64,000 nucleotides of DNA from Candidatus Eiseniibacteriota bacterium (GCA_030622115.1 JAUXGN010000001.1:62001-126000); one strand, 5' to 3'. Shown: positions 1-11,018, counted from the first letter of the stretch. Program-made: numbers and translations. Notes: a model not told the origin generated them from the sequence alone.

Positions 1-12
1 TACGCTGAGGCG

Positions 13-1815
13 GTGGCAAGGGTCAGTGCGATCACGCGGCTTCTGTCCAGCGGAGATGAGGCGTTCCTTCTGACTGCGTCCTCGCCCACAGAGGTTGTGA
101 TCGGGGACGGCACGTTCAGCCCGGACGTGCTCCACGCTGAACTCTCCGCTCTCGAACCGACTGACGCCGGCACCGACTACCCGCGCGCGGTGAGTGCGGC
201 GCTCGCGTATCTTGCGGAGTCGCGGAACCTGAATCGCGAGCTGTACGTAGTCGGCGACATGCAGCGAACAGGGTGGGAGAGTGAGATCGGAGCATCAGTT
301 GAGGCGAGCGCTGAGACTGGATTGCCTGTCGAGGCGGTCGGGGAAGGGGTGCGCGGATACGTCATCCCGGTTGTGGGGCCGACCGGCAACTGTGCCGTCA
401 CGGCCGTTCGGGTGGAGAGACGCTACGGCGGTACTCCCGGCATGTACGCTGTTGTTGCAGAGGCGCGGAACTTCGGTGCAAGACCATGTGATATCCCAGT
501 TCGCCTCTTCGTCGATGGTATCCAGGTGGGGCAAACCGGAGTGGCAATCGACGCGGGCGCCACAGCGAGCGCCGCGTTTTCGACGGCCGTGGATGTGAGC
601 GAGTGGCACTCGGGGTGGGTTGAGATTGCGACGGATGTTCTGGATGCCGACAACCGGCGATACTTCGTCATCCGTCCTGAGGAACGCATCGAAGTGCTGG
701 TCGTGCGAGGCGACGGCGTGCCCGATGGTGGTGGGCACGTTGGCGCGTCCGAGGGTGGTGGGCACGACGGCGCGCCCGACGACTGGTACTACATAGCGCG
801 CGCGCTCGATCCGACCCGCGGCGGCGAACGGTTCCATCCGGTGGTCTTGATGGTCGGGGCGCTGGCGCATCAGGAGGAAGGTCGCTTCCCTGTGGTCGTG
901 CTGGCGGACATCGACAGGCTTGATGACGCCGGTGAACGTTGGATCGAGCGACATCTCTCTGATGGAGGAGGTGTCCTGGCGGTTCTTGGTGACGGGACGG
1001 ATATCCGATACTGGAACGCCGAGTTGCTTCCCCTTCTCGCCGGAGGCTCCATAGTCGCACCGGTAGAAAGGCGTGGAGGCGTGAGGTTGGCGCCCGTGTC
1101 GGCGGGGCATCCACTTCTTGCCGGGTTCGTGTTTGGGGACCGGCTGATCGATGACGTGGCTGTCAGAAAGGCGTTCCGAGTAGTGATCGGGGGGGCGGAC
1201 GAGATCATGGAACTGCCGGGCGTGGGTCCGGCAATGGTAGCGACGACACCACCGGTTGGAGGTGCAGCGGCTCTCCTGTACACAGGCATTGACCCGGCGT
1301 GGAGTGATATCTCCCGAAGCGGGCTGCTGGTGCCGCTGCTTCACAGGATCACGGGGCGGCTCGCGGAACCGTCCGTCCGTCAACTCGACAGTGAGGTAGG
1401 TGGCGATCTTACGGTCCCCTATGATCCCTCACACTCAGGCACTCCGATCGTCTTCCTTCCTGACGGTGGTGAGGAATCAGCCGTCAGGATATCCGGTCCC
1501 CGCGGCGGCGCCGCCATCCGCCGTGTCCGTCAGACTGGGATCTACGAGTTCACGGAGAACGGAGAACTCCGCGCGCTGGGAGCCGTCAATCTGCCTGAGC
1601 AGGAATCAAACCTGGGAGCAGTAGACGAAGCAGGTCTGGCTGAGCTGCTTGATCCACTTGAGATCAGGGTGATCGAGTCCGGAGCCGGGCTCGAAGAGGA
1701 AATCCTCGTGGCCAGACACGGGCGAGAGCTCTGGCGCGCGTTCGTCTACGTTGCACTCATGCTTCTGGCCGCCGAGATGTACGTCGCGCGCCCCAGGTTT
1801 GCGCCGGAACGATAG
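13..1815 (+). CDS. BatA/VWA-CARDB-like membrane protein, probably 5'-truncated by the window edge
   Basis: 600 aa ORF with VWA-like N-terminal remnant (VVGDMQRTGW), CARDB-like middle, glutamine-amidotransferase-like stretch and C-terminal TM segment (FVYVALMLLAAEMYVARPRF). Confidence 0.6.
   Translation: MARVSAITRLLSSGDEAFLLTASSPTEVVIGDGTFSPDVLHAELSALEPTDAGTDYPRAVSAALAYLAESRNLNRELYVVGDMQRTGWESEIGASVEASAETGLPVEAVGEGVRGYVIPVVGPTGNCAVTAVRVERRYGGTPGMYAVVAEARNFGARPCDIPVRLFVDGIQVGQTGVAIDAGATASAAFSTAVDVSEWHSGWVEIATDVLDADNRRYFVIRPEERIEVLVVRGDGVPDGGGHVGASEGGGHDGAPDDWYYIARALDPTRGGERFHPVVLMVGALAHQEEGRFPVVVLADIDRLDDAGERWIERHLSDGGGVLAVLGDGTDIRYWNAELLPLLAGGSIVAPVERRGGVRLAPVSAGHPLLAGFVFGDRLIDDVAVRKAFRVVIGGADEIMELPGVGPAMVATTPPVGGAAALLYTGIDPAWSDISRSGLLVPLLHRITGRLAEPSVRQLDSEVGGDLTVPYDPSHSGTPIVFLPDGGEESAVRISGPRGGAAIRRVRQTGIYEFTENGELRALGAVNLPEQESNLGAVDEAGLAELLDPLEIRVIESGAGLEEEILVARHGRELWRAFVYVALMLLAAEMYVARPRFAPER
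727..780 (+). repeat. 2 x 27-bp in-frame tandem repeat
   Basis: ggtggtgggcacgttggcgcgtccgag / ggtggtgggcacgacggcgcgcccgac, encoding GGGHVGASE / GGGHDGAPD. Confidence 0.85.
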
Positions 1816-1858
1816 CTTCATCACCGCCGTCCCGATCGTTGGAACAGACGCGGCCGCC

Positions 1859-4800
1859 ATGGTACACGGAAGGCCGAAAGAGGAATCGATGCCGGGCAGA
1901 AGGATAGTCGAGTTGGCGAGCGAGGCCGAGCCGTTCGAACGGATCGTCCGGAGGATCGCCAGGGGGAAAAACCGGTTCTGGGTAGGCGGCCTCATGGGGT
2001 CGTCGAAGACCCTTCTTGCGGCCGTGCTCAAGAAGCGATTCCCTCACGTGTGGGTCGTTGTGGCACCTGCCCTGTCCGATGCAGAGCACGTCTACGACGA
2101 TCTCGTAACCTACCTGGGTGATGGAGGCGTGAAGCTCTTCAGCGAGTGGGAGACGCTTCCGTACGACCGCCGCTCCCCGCTCTCCACGATCACCGAGACC
2201 AGACTTGTCACGCTGAACAAGCTCGTTCAAGGGGAATCTCTCGTCGTCGTGACCACGCCCAAGGCCATGATGCAGAGAACTCTCTCTCGCCGTCTTCTGG
2301 CCGACGCAACAATACGGATCTCGCTCGGCGGTTCCTTGTCGACCCAGGGGTTCGCGCGCGACATGGCGGACATGGGATATCGCAGGGTCAGAATGGTGGA
2401 GGAGTTCGGGGAGTTCAGTATCCGAGGGGGCATCGTGGACGTGCTCCCGTTCGGCTACGACGATCCCATAAGGCTCGAACTTGAGGATGACGTCGTCGCA
2501 TCGATTCGCCAGTTCGAGGTCTACACGCAGCGGTCGGTCCAGGAACTTGAGAACGCAGTCATTCTGCCGCGCCGGGAGGTCGCTCTCCTGAGGGAGGGAG
2601 CCGGGGAACTGGCGCAGAGTCTCAGGAAGGCGCACCCGGTCGATTCCGAGGACAGAGATCACCTTCTGAACTGTCTGGAAGAGAAGTTCTACTTCGAAGG
2701 AGTCGAGCAGTACATCCCCATCATCCATCCCGATGCGGAAACGCTTGCCGATTATCTACCCGCTGATGCAGGCGTCATCATGATCAGAGAGGACGAAATC
2801 TGGGACAGAGCGGAACAGATCTCGCTTGAGGCCGCCAAGATTTACATGGACAAGCGCGAGCGGATGCCCCTGTGCGAACCCGAGTCACTTCTTGTTCCGT
2901 TCGACAGGCTCATGGCACGCCTCGGTAAGCGGCCGCTCGTGGCCATGGGGCTCATCAGAAGCAGAGCACTGGAGAATCTGCCTCGTATCGACGTGAGGTC
3001 GAAGCGCCAGGAGTCGTTCGGTTCAGACCTGGAGGGCCTGAGGAAGCACTTGAGTGAACTCTCGGGACTCAATCAAGTCTTTGTCATGTGCGACAATCGC
3101 GGCCAGGCCACCAGACTGTCGGAGCTTCTTGGCGAGACAGCCACCGATGTAGCCTTGGAACTTGGCAGCCTCGAGAGGGGCTTCTCCCTGTATGAGGCCG
3201 GCCTGGTCGTCTACACAGATCACGACATATTCGATCGGTACAGGCGGAGGCGACGCAGGAAGTTCCGCGGCGGGGCGCCAATATCAAGCTTCGAGGCGCT
3301 CGAGGAGGGAGACTATGTCGTTCACATCAATCACGGCATAGGACGCTACGTGGGCATAACCCGTGTTGAGGCCGACGGGAGGTTCATTGACTGTGTCATC
3401 GTCGAATACGCCGAGAGCGGACGGCTCTACGTACCGACCGATGAGATCGACAGACTGCAGAAGTACGTGGGGAAAGAGGAGAAGAACCCTCGCCTGAACA
3501 GGCTTGGCGGCGCTGCATGGCAGAAAACCAAGGCGCATGCCAAGCGTGCAGTAGAGAAACTCGCCAGGGAACTCCTCGAACTCTACGCTGCCAGAAAGGC
3601 CCTTCCGGGGTCGGCCTTCCCCGAGGATACCGTCTGGCAACGGGAACTCGAAGCTTCGTTCATCTATGAAGAGACGGTCGACCAGCTGAGCGCAACGGAG
3701 GACATCAAGCGCGACATGGAGTCACCGAAGCCGATGGATCGGTTGATCTGCGGCGATGTCGGATTCGGCAAGACCGAAGTCGCCATGCGCGCTGCCTTCA
3801 AGGCGATCATATCCGGACGACAGGTTGCCGTTCTGGTTCCCACCACTATCCTGGCGCAGCAGCACCTGATCACCTTCCGGGACCGGTTCGCCGAATACCC
3901 CGTGCTCGTGGAGGTGCTGTCGCGCTTCCGGACCGCGAAGGAGCAGGAGGATATCATCGCGAGGTTGGCCGAGGGGAAGGTGGATGTTCTCATCGGCACG
4001 CACAGGCTCATCCAGAAGGACGTCAAGTTCAAGGATCTGGGTCTCCTGGTGATCGACGAGGAACAGCAGTTCGGTGTTCTTCACAAGGAGTCGATCCAGC
4101 GCCTCCGGAAGACGGTGGATGTGCTGACGATGACGGCGACCCCGATACCCAGGACGCTTCACATGTCGATCATGGGTGCACGTGACATGTCGATAATCGC
4201 AACCCCCCCAAGGGACCGGCTTCCCGTGAGAACGGAGATAGCGCCGTTTGACGATGAGCTCATCGAGGAAGCCATCATGCGCGAGGTGGACCGCGGCGGG
4301 CAGGTCTACTTCGTCCATAACCGCGTCCAGACCATCGAGGCCATGGCCTCTCACCTGCGCCAGAAACTGCGTGACGTTGTCATTGATGTCGGCCACGGCC
4401 AGATGCCGGAGCGGCAGCTCGAGACAGCGATGCTGCGGTTCCTTGAGGGGAAGATAGACGTCCTTGTGTGCAGCATGATTATCGAGTCCGGGCTGGATAT
4501 CCCGAACGTGAACACGATCATCGTGAACAGAGCCGATCGCTTCGGGCTGGCCCAGCTCTACCAGCTACGCGGGCGGGTCGGTCGGTCTGATCACCGCGCG
4601 TACGCCTACCTGCTCGTGCCGAACGACAGGAACATCACCCTTGTGGCAAGAAGGAGGCTCGCAGCCATCCAGGAGTTCACGGAACTCTCGTCAGGCTACA
4701 AGCTTGCGATGCGCGACCTTGAGATCCGCGGGGCCGGGAACATTTTGGGCGCCGAGCAGCACGGTCACATGCTCGCCATAGGTTTCAACCTGTATGCTCG

Positions 4801-5305
4801 CCTGTTGCGCGGCGCGGTCCTTGAGCAGAAGGGTGAGGTGCCGGAGGAGAAGCATGAGCCGGCAATTCATATCAAGGTCGATGCATATATCCCAGACAGC
4901 TACCTTGCAGACAATGACATGAAGCTCAATGTCTACAAGCGGATGCGGGACACAGAGGATGAAGAGGCGCTGGAGGAGCTTCGGGAGGAGCTCGCGGACC
5001 GATTCGGGCGGCCACCCGGGGAAGTTGAAGCGCTCCTGGATGTGCAGGGCCTCAAACTCGCATGCGTCGCGGCCGGTGTTGAGGAGATTTCGACGATAAG
5101 AGGGCGAATCGAGGCGAGGTTCTCGCTGTCGAAAACGCCGAAGCCGGGGCAGATCAGGCGAGTACTGGAGGCAAGCGAGGAGAAACTCGAATTCACGGCG
5201 ACATCGGGCCTGACGGTCTGCTTTGAATCACCGCGGGACCGGCGCGAGGCGCTCAGGGTTGGGAGAAAGGTGTTGAAGCTGTTCATCGAGTGTGCTAAAT
5301 TGTGA
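1859..5305 (+). CDS. mfd: Transcription-repair coupling factor Mfd
   Basis: CarD-like RID (YVVHINHGIGRYVGI), helicase motifs (GDVGFGKTEVAMRAAF, DEEQQFGV, TATPIPRTLHMS), TRG and C-terminal D7 region. Start could also be 1889. Confidence 0.97.
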   Translation: MVHGRPKEESMPGRRIVELASEAEPFERIVRRIARGKNRFWVGGLMGSSKTLLAAVLKKRFPHVWVVVAPALSDAEHVYDDLVTYLGDGGVKLFSEWETLPYDRRSPLSTITETRLVTLNKLVQGESLVVVTTPKAMMQRTLSRRLLADATIRISLGGSLSTQGFARDMADMGYRRVRMVEEFGEFSIRGGIVDVLPFGYDDPIRLELEDDVVASIRQFEVYTQRSVQELENAVILPRREVALLREGAGELAQSLRKAHPVDSEDRDHLLNCLEEKFYFEGVEQYIPIIHPDAETLADYLPADAGVIMIREDEIWDRAEQISLEAAKIYMDKRERMPLCEPESLLVPFDRLMARLGKRPLVAMGLIRSRALENLPRIDVRSKRQESFGSDLEGLRKHLSELSGLNQVFVMCDNRGQATRLSELLGETATDVALELGSLERGFSLYEAGLVVYTDHDIFDRYRRRRRRKFRGGAPISSFEALEEGDYVVHINHGIGRYVGITRVEADGRFIDCVIVEYAESGRLYVPTDEIDRLQKYVGKEEKNPRLNRLGGAAWQKTKAHAKRAVEKLARELLELYAARKALPGSAFPEDTVWQRELEASFIYEETVDQLSATEDIKRDMESPKPMDRLICGDVGFGKTEVAMRAAFKAIISGRQVAVLVPTTILAQQHLITFRDRFAEYPVLVEVLSRFRTAKEQEDIIARLAEGKVDVLIGTHRLIQKDVKFKDLGLLVIDEEQQFGVLHKESIQRLRKTVDVLTMTATPIPRTLHMSIMGARDMSIIATPPRDRLPVRTEIAPFDDELIEEAIMREVDRGGQVYFVHNRVQTIEAMASHLRQKLRDVVIDVGHGQMPERQLETAMLRFLEGKIDVLVCSMIIESGLDIPNVNTIIVNRADRFGLAQLYQLRGRVGRSDHRAYAYLLVPNDRNITLVARRRLAAIQEFTELSSGYKLAMRDLEIRGAGNILGAEQHGHMLAIGFNLYARLLRGAVLEQKGEVPEEKHEPAIHIKVDAYIPDSYLADNDMKLNVYKRMRDTEDEEALEELREELADRFGRPPGEVEALLDVQGLKLACVAAGVEEISTIRGRIEARFSLSKTPKPGQIRRVLEASEEKLEFTATSGLTVCFESPRDRREALRVGRKVLKLFIECAKL

Positions 5306-5316
5306 TCTGAATGTGC

Positions 5317-5338
5317 GAGCCCGAGAGCGGGCTCTTTT
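5317..5338 (+). terminator. Rho-independent terminator after mfd
   Basis: GAGCCCG-agag-CGGGCTC-TTTT, 7-bp perfect stem plus U-tract. Confidence 0.85.
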
Positions 5339-5424
5339 GGTATGGCTAACTTCCGACAGTACAAAGGAATAGGCTCGCGTGAGGAACAATGCGAGCGCGT
5401 TTCCGTAGCGAAAGGAGCAGGACG

Positions 5425-7239
5425 ATGAGGAGATTGACCGCTATGGCACTACTGTTCGCGGTCGTCGCTCTTCTGGCCGGCTGCGCAGGGCCGGGCGAGA
5501 AGCCCGTGGTTACGCTGACCGACCAGAACGGCGTCATTGAATCGCGCGCAGTAACGGTCGCCTACGTGAATGACCGGATGGACAAGATGCCGCCGATGCT
5601 CCTGCCGGGAATCGGTGGAGACGAGGGCAAGCTTGCGTTCCTCGATGAGATCATCAGAAAGGAACTCCTGGTCATTGGGGGCTACAGGATCAGCATAGAT
5701 CAGGATCCACGGCTCCAGGATGCTCTCGATCATTTCACGAGTACGAAGACCGAGGATATGCTTCGCCAGGAACTCATAGTAGAGCCAAGTCAGGTCACGC
5801 CCGAAGACGTGCGAGAGTACTATGACGTACGCGACGCGCTCTTCCAGATGCGGGAGATAGTCCTCAACGACGAGGCTCTTGCTCAGGAAGCGTACCGTCG
5901 GGTCACAGAAGGCGGAGAGGATTTCGCCGATGTGGCGAGGGAGGTATCCACAGCGAGCACGGCGGTGGATGGAGGAAGAAGAAGCAGGGTAGATTCATGG
6001 CAGGATTTCCACCCGCTGATCCGGGTAGGCATTCGCGACCTCGTGAAGGATGAGATCTGTGAGCCGATCGAGGCGAGCGGCTCCTACTATATCTTCCTTG
6101 TGCTCTCCCGCAAGACGCCCACTGACCGTGAGCCGCTCGAGGGCAAGCACCTCGCCGGGGTCACAATGGAGGCCAAGTCCTTCAGGCGCGACCTGACGCA
6201 GTTCCATGTCATAGAGGGGTGGATGTCCGAAGCCGACATCACCTACAACGATGAAGCGGTGGATCTGGCAGGTACCAGGATCGAAGAGAAGATCTTCGAA
6301 CTCATCCCCCCGAGCGAGGAACGGCTTGAGAGTGCAGATGCCATCGAGCGCGCGCAGACGCAGATAGTCCCCGATTTCACAGAGGAAGAGGGGCAGATGG
6401 AGTTCACGCGCTTCAGGGTCGGCGGGCAGGAGCACATCTGGACGCTCGGAGACTATGCGAGGATCCTGAGTGAATCGCCCGGCATCGAGACGCCAAAGAG
6501 CGGCAGTCGGGTCTACGTCACAGACTCGGTCATCAAGCGCGTGTTCAATATGATCAAGGAGTACGAGATAGAGAAGCGAGGCTATCTCACAAGCCGTGAG
6601 ATGCAGGACTACCTGGCTGAACGATTTGAAGAGGGGATCGTGGATCTCACCTATGAGGCAGAGGTCCTTCAGAAGACGGTAACGCCGTCCGGGCAGGAAG
6701 TCAGAGACTACTTCCGGTCGCACCGAGAGGATTTCGTGCGACCGCCGAGAGCCGATGTCCAGCAGATACTCGTTGGGACAGAGGCGGCGGCGAACCTCAT
6801 CCTCCAGCGGATCAGAGAGGGAGAGGCCGATTTCGCCGCGATGGTTCGGAAGCACTCGATAAATGAGTGGAGCAAGGCGAAGGACGGCGTCATCACAGAT
6901 ATCATGCAGGGCGAGGGACGACTCGCGTACATCCAGGAGCCGTCGTTCTCCGTCGACATCGGGCGGATAAGTGAGCCGGTTCGCGCGCCGGGCGGCTATG
7001 CGTTGGTGAAAGTGCTCGCACGTTATCCCGAGGAGCAACTCGATTTCAGTGTTGTTGGTGAAAGCGTTGTAGCAACACTCGTCGGCCAGCGGAGAGAGGA
7101 TGCCTTGAAGATCTTCCTCGACGATGTCAGGGCAAGTGTCGATATCGAGATCCATGAAGGCAATCTCCAGTACGTCAGCGATCCACTAGACGTGTACATG
7201 GAGAAGGAAGCGCAGCGGGTCACCACGGTCAGAGGTTAG
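5425..7239 (+). CDS. Peptidyl-prolyl isomerase (parvulin/SurA-like) lipoprotein
   Basis: Lipobox LLAGC; two PpiC-like regions. ATG at 5425 preceded by GAAAGGAG. Confidence 0.8.
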   Translation: MRRLTAMALLFAVVALLAGCAGPGEKPVVTLTDQNGVIESRAVTVAYVNDRMDKMPPMLLPGIGGDEGKLAFLDEIIRKELLVIGGYRISIDQDPRLQDALDHFTSTKTEDMLRQELIVEPSQVTPEDVREYYDVRDALFQMREIVLNDEALAQEAYRRVTEGGEDFADVAREVSTASTAVDGGRRSRVDSWQDFHPLIRVGIRDLVKDEICEPIEASGSYYIFLVLSRKTPTDREPLEGKHLAGVTMEAKSFRRDLTQFHVIEGWMSEADITYNDEAVDLAGTRIEEKIFELIPPSEERLESADAIERAQTQIVPDFTEEEGQMEFTRFRVGGQEHIWTLGDYARILSESPGIETPKSGSRVYVTDSVIKRVFNMIKEYEIEKRGYLTSREMQDYLAERFEEGIVDLTYEAEVLQKTVTPSGQEVRDYFRSHREDFVRPPRADVQQILVGTEAAANLILQRIREGEADFAAMVRKHSINEWSKAKDGVITDIMQGEGRLAYIQEPSFSVDIGRISEPVRAPGGYALVKVLARYPEEQLDFSVVGESVVATLVGQRREDALKIFLDDVRASVDIEIHEGNLQYVSDPLDVYMEKEAQRVTTVRG

Positions 7240-7268
7240 CCGGCGGTAGGCGCCCACGGCATGCATCG

Positions 7269-7304
7269 GAACGTCCACGGGCGAACAGTGGTCCGTGGAC
7301 GTTC
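7269..7304. repeat. 12-bp perfect inverted repeat, intergenic
   Basis: GAACGTCCACGG - gcgaacagtggt - CCGTGGACGTTC; no U-tract follows. Confidence 0.9.
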
Positions 7305-7380
7305 GCGTGAAATGGAGACGTCCTTGTCCGAGTCCACTCCACGCGGATCTCTGCATGTGCCGAGAGAAGGGTAGGCGGAG

Positions 7381-8298
7381 GTGACATTGAAGGGTCTACG
7401 GTTGGCTGTGATACTGATGCTTCTCCTTGCCGTGCTCGCGGGATGCGGGAGGCGAGATGAGGGAGATGCGGTCGCCCGCGTGGAAAGGGCGTCTCTCTCG
7501 ACAGATGAATTCTATGCGTCGATCCCGGAACAGCACCTTGCGATGATGAGCCTCGATGATCAGGAGGAGGCCGTTGAGAATTGGGTGAAGACCGAGCTCT
7601 TCTACCAGGAGGGGCTTCGGTACGGAATAGGGACGGACGACGAGGTTGAGCGCCGCCTTCGGGAGATCGAGCGCGAGCTCATCGCTGAGGAGTACATCAA
7701 GCACCGGATGAGCGAGGTTACCGAGGTGACCGATGACGAGGCGGCGGCGTATTTCGGGGAGCATAAGAACGAGTATGCTATTCAGGTTCGTCTGGCTCAC
7801 ATCCTCGTGAGAAATCGGCCCGAAGCCGAACGCGCCCTCGAGCAGATTCTCAAAGGGACCCCGTTCGAGACCGTCGCCGGGTCATTCTCGATAGATCAGA
7901 CGGCATCGATGGGAGGGGACCTGGGCTACATGCGGCGCGGTGAGATGATCCACGAACTCGAGGAGGTAGCCTTCAGTCTGAAGGTGGGTGAAGTCAGCGA
8001 CGTCATAACGAGCGGGTACGGCTACCATATTCTGAAGGCATTGGATCGCCATCCCGGTGCGGGGCAACCGTCGTTCGAATCGAAACGCTCGGCGGTCCTG
8101 AGCTTTCTCACATCGAAACGCCGCCGGGAGGCGTTCGACGGCTGGCTTCTCGATATCGAAGCTCGTTCGGCCGTGCATGTGGATACGGCGCTCATCAGAC
8201 AGGCGGCCACTGAGAGAATGAGAGGGGCAGGAGATCCGTCGTTCGTAGACCAGATCGACGAGCAGTCCGACGACGATGCTGAGGACGGCACTCCCTAG
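7381..8298 (+). CDS. PpiC-type peptidyl-prolyl isomerase lipoprotein
   Basis: GTG start; lipobox VLAGC; parvulin motif [10 protein letters not shown]...[21 protein letters not shown]...GYHILKALD. Confidence 0.9.
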   Translation: MTLKGLRLAVILMLLLAVLAGCGRRDEGDAVARVERASLSTDEFYASIPEQHLAMMSLDDQEEAVENWVKTELFYQEGLRYGIGTDDEVERRLREIERELIAEEYIKHRMSEVTEVTDDEAAAYFGEHKNEYAIQVRLAHILVRNRPEAERALEQILKGTPFETVAGSFSIDQTASMGGDLGYMRRGEMIHELEEVAFSLKVGEVSDVITSGYGYHILKALDRHPGAGQPSFESKRSAVLSFLTSKRRREAFDGWLLDIEARSAVHVDTALIRQAATERMRGAGDPSFVDQIDEQSDDDAEDGTP

Positions 8299-8314
8299 TG
8301 AACTGGAGGAACCG

Positions 8315-9643
8315 ATGACGAAATCTCACGCTGGGTCTGCAGTAGCGCTGCTACTTGTTGCGACGTTCCTGTTTCCGCCGCCGGCCGTATCTCAGGAGCC
8401 GACTCGCCGGTTCGTCGATGGGATAGCCGCTGTCGTCGGGAACGAGATCATTCTCGAGAGCGACGTGGACGAAGAGCTCTATCTCTTCAATATGAGAACA
8501 GGCGGGGAGGCGCTCTCGGAGGAGAACATCCTCGAGTTCAGGAGCGGCATTGTCAACGAAATGGTCGATGAAATGCTGCTTGTAGCGATGGCTCATCGAG
8601 ACAGCATCATTCTCTCCGCTCGGCGGCTCGATGAGGAGATGACGCGTCGGGTCAATGAGCTGAGGGATCGACATGGCTCTCAGGAAGCACTCGACCGAGC
8701 CCTCGCCGAACAGGATATGACACTTAGAGATCTCAAAGCCATCTACCGCGACGACATCGAGCGCAGGCTTCTGGCTGAACTGGTCGTGCGGCAGGAGGTT
8801 CACGGCAGGATCGACGTGACCTGGCGAGAGGTCGAAGACTACTACGAAGAGCACGGTGCGGAGTTGGGCCATATGCCTGAGTCGTACAGATTCTCGGGGA
8901 TCATGGTTACTGCCAGAGTCAGTGAAGAGGTCAAGCGCACCGCCATCGAGAGGATGACGGAGGCCCGGGCTCGCCTGGATGCGGGCGAAGCGTTCGCCGA
9001 CATCGCCCGTGAATACTCGGACGATGCATCGGCCGCCACCGGCGGGGACTTGGGCTGGTTTGGTCGAGGCGCAATGGTTCCGGAGTTCGAGGAAGCTGCG
9101 TTCGCCCTGGAACCGGGAGAGGTGAGCGGGATCGTACCGTCCCGATTCGGATTTCACATCATCCAGATGCTTGAAAAAGACGGCAACCGTGCTCATGCGC
9201 GCCACATTCTCCTGAAGGTGATGCCGGGGCCGGATGATGAGACGCGTGCCGTGGCGAGGGCGGAGAGTCTCCGGCAGATGGTCCTTGACGGAGCTGATTT
9301 CGCATCCGTGGCGGCCGGCTATTCGGAAGACAAGGCGTCGAGCGCGCGCGGCGGAGACTTGGGCTGGTTCTCTCCGGCAGATCTCGATCCGGCATTCGTT
9401 GCCCCTGTGGCTGCTCTCTCCGAGGGCGAGATGACGGGCGTTCTCAAGGGAGCCGCTGACTACTACGTTCTCCAGTTGACGGGGCACGAGGAGGAGCGCG
9501 CGGCGGAGCTCGACGAGATCCGGGAACAGCTCAAGGACTACATCTTCAATCTCAGAGCGGAGGAGGCGTACATCGCTCTGATGAATCGTCTGAGGAACGA
9601 GATATACATCGACATCCGGACAGAGATGGCGTCCACCCAATGA
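8315..9643 (+). CDS. surA: SurA-like periplasmic chaperone with two parvulin domains
   Basis: Signal peptide; SurA N domain ([21 protein letters not shown]); two parvulin domains ([37 protein letters not shown]). Confidence 0.88.
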   Translation: MTKSHAGSAVALLLVATFLFPPPAVSQEPTRRFVDGIAAVVGNEIILESDVDEELYLFNMRTGGEALSEENILEFRSGIVNEMVDEMLLVAMAHRDSIILSARRLDEEMTRRVNELRDRHGSQEALDRALAEQDMTLRDLKAIYRDDIERRLLAELVVRQEVHGRIDVTWREVEDYYEEHGAELGHMPESYRFSGIMVTARVSEEVKRTAIERMTEARARLDAGEAFADIAREYSDDASAATGGDLGWFGRGAMVPEFEEAAFALEPGEVSGIVPSRFGFHIIQMLEKDGNRAHARHILLKVMPGPDDETRAVARAESLRQMVLDGADFASVAAGYSEDKASSARGGDLGWFSPADLDPAFVAPVAALSEGEMTGVLKGAADYYVLQLTGHEEERAAELDEIREQLKDYIFNLRAEEAYIALMNRLRNEIYIDIRTEMASTQ

Positions 9644-9906
9644 GGCTGGACCAGTTTCTCAAGATCTCGCGGCTCGTGAAGCAACGCAGCATGGCAAAGC
9701 GAGTGTGCGACGCGGGACTCGTCTCCGTTCTTGGCCGGGGCGCGAAGGCAGGTATCGAGGTCAGGGTTGGTGACGAGCTGACGCTCAACATGCGAGACAA
9801 ATTCCTGCGAGTCAGGATCAGCGAGATACCTGCCGGTAATGTCCGCAAGGAGCAGGCGCGAACGCTCTACGAGATAATCGAGGAGAGAGATGTATCAGCC
9901 TACTGA
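9640..9906 (+). CDS. S4-domain RNA-binding protein (HslR/RqcP-like)
   Basis: [49 protein letters not shown] is a typical S4 domain; overlaps the surA stop. Confidence 0.88.
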   Translation: MRLDQFLKISRLVKQRSMAKRVCDAGLVSVLGRGAKAGIEVRVGDELTLNMRDKFLRVRISEIPAGNVRKEQARTLYEIIEERDVSAY

Positions 9907-10900
9907 GGGACGGCCAAGACCGCGGATTCTGATCACGATGGGGGATCCTGCCGGGATCGGTCCTGAGGTCGTGCTCAAGGCATGCGCCATTCGGAAACTC
10001 AGTGAGCGATTCAACATCCGTGTCGTAGGCAGGCGTTGCCGGCTCGATCAGTGGAGTGCCCTTCTCGGCATGCCGTTTGAGGTAGAGCTGATCGATCCTA
10101 TGGAGGACGGCGCCGAAGCGACAGCGTTCTCGCCGGGCGTGCCGACGTCCGAGGGAGCGAGGGAAGCACTCGCCTGCATCAAGGCGGCGGCGGAGATGTG
10201 TTTGTCGGGTGCGGCCGACGCGATCGTGACGGCTCCGGTCTCCAAAGTCGCAATAACGAAGTGTGGGATCGACTTCCCCGGGCACACCGAGTATCTGGCG
10301 CGTCTGATGCGAACATCCGAGTACGTCATGACCTTCGTAGTCGCCGGGAAGCGTGTCGCCCTCGTGACCACACACCTCTCAATAGCGGACATACCGGCTG
10401 CAATAACGCGATCGCTCGTGCTTGAGAAGATCAAGGTTCTCGATCGCGGTTTGCGTGAGTGGTTCGGAATCGAGAACCCAAGGATTGCAGTGACTGCTCT
10501 CAATCCCCACGCAGGAGAGAGCGGGATGTTCGGTAGTGAAGAGGCGGTGGCGATCACTCCGGCGATAGCGGATGCCGTCGCCACGGGGATTCAGGCCGAT
10601 GGACCGTTCCCCGCCGACTCGATCTACTGCGGACTGGGCGGTGGCGATGGTCCCGGATCAGGCTTCGACGCGGTCTTGGCGATGTATCACGATCAAGGGA
10701 CAATAGCGGCGAAGCTGTGGGGTTTCTCCGAGGGCGTGAACGTCACCCTCGGGCTTCCCATAGTTCGGACGTCTGCCGACCACGGCACCGCGTTCGGATT
10801 GGCGGGTCGCGGCGAGGCCGATCCGGGGAGCATCATCGCGGCCGTGACCCTGGCAGGTGAGATCGCTGAGACGAAAGCGAGAACCGGTATAGGCGGCTAG
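9890..10900 (+). CDS. pdxA: 4-hydroxythreonine-4-phosphate dehydrogenase
   Basis: MGDPAGIGPEVVLKA, VTAPVSKVAI, PGHTEYLA, ALNPHAGE, YHDQGTIAAKLWGFSEGVNVTLGLPIVRTSADHGTAF. Confidence 0.96.
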   Translation: MYQPTEGRPRPRILITMGDPAGIGPEVVLKACAIRKLSERFNIRVVGRRCRLDQWSALLGMPFEVELIDPMEDGAEATAFSPGVPTSEGAREALACIKAAAEMCLSGAADAIVTAPVSKVAITKCGIDFPGHTEYLARLMRTSEYVMTFVVAGKRVALVTTHLSIADIPAAITRSLVLEKIKVLDRGLREWFGIENPRIAVTALNPHAGESGMFGSEEAVAITPAIADAVATGIQADGPFPADSIYCGLGGGDGPGSGFDAVLAMYHDQGTIAAKLWGFSEGVNVTLGLPIVRTSADHGTAFGLAGRGEADPGSIIAAVTLAGEIAETKARTGIGG

Positions 10901-11018
10901 CGTCCCGGCTCACCTTCGATGGGCGGACCGTCTTCCTGCGAGGCGCTCGGGCTTCTCCCACAGTACTGCCTGTTTCCCAACCACGGTCCTTCTTGGCTTC
11001 TCGTGTCAGTGAAACACC

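Noticed and set aside
295-1383. 362-aa minus-strand ORF
   Set aside because: Antisense to the BatA-like gene with no recognisable motifs; shadow ORF in a high-GC genome.
5995-7155. 386-aa minus-strand ORF
   Set aside because: Antisense to a parvulin lipoprotein gene with clear signal peptide and domains.
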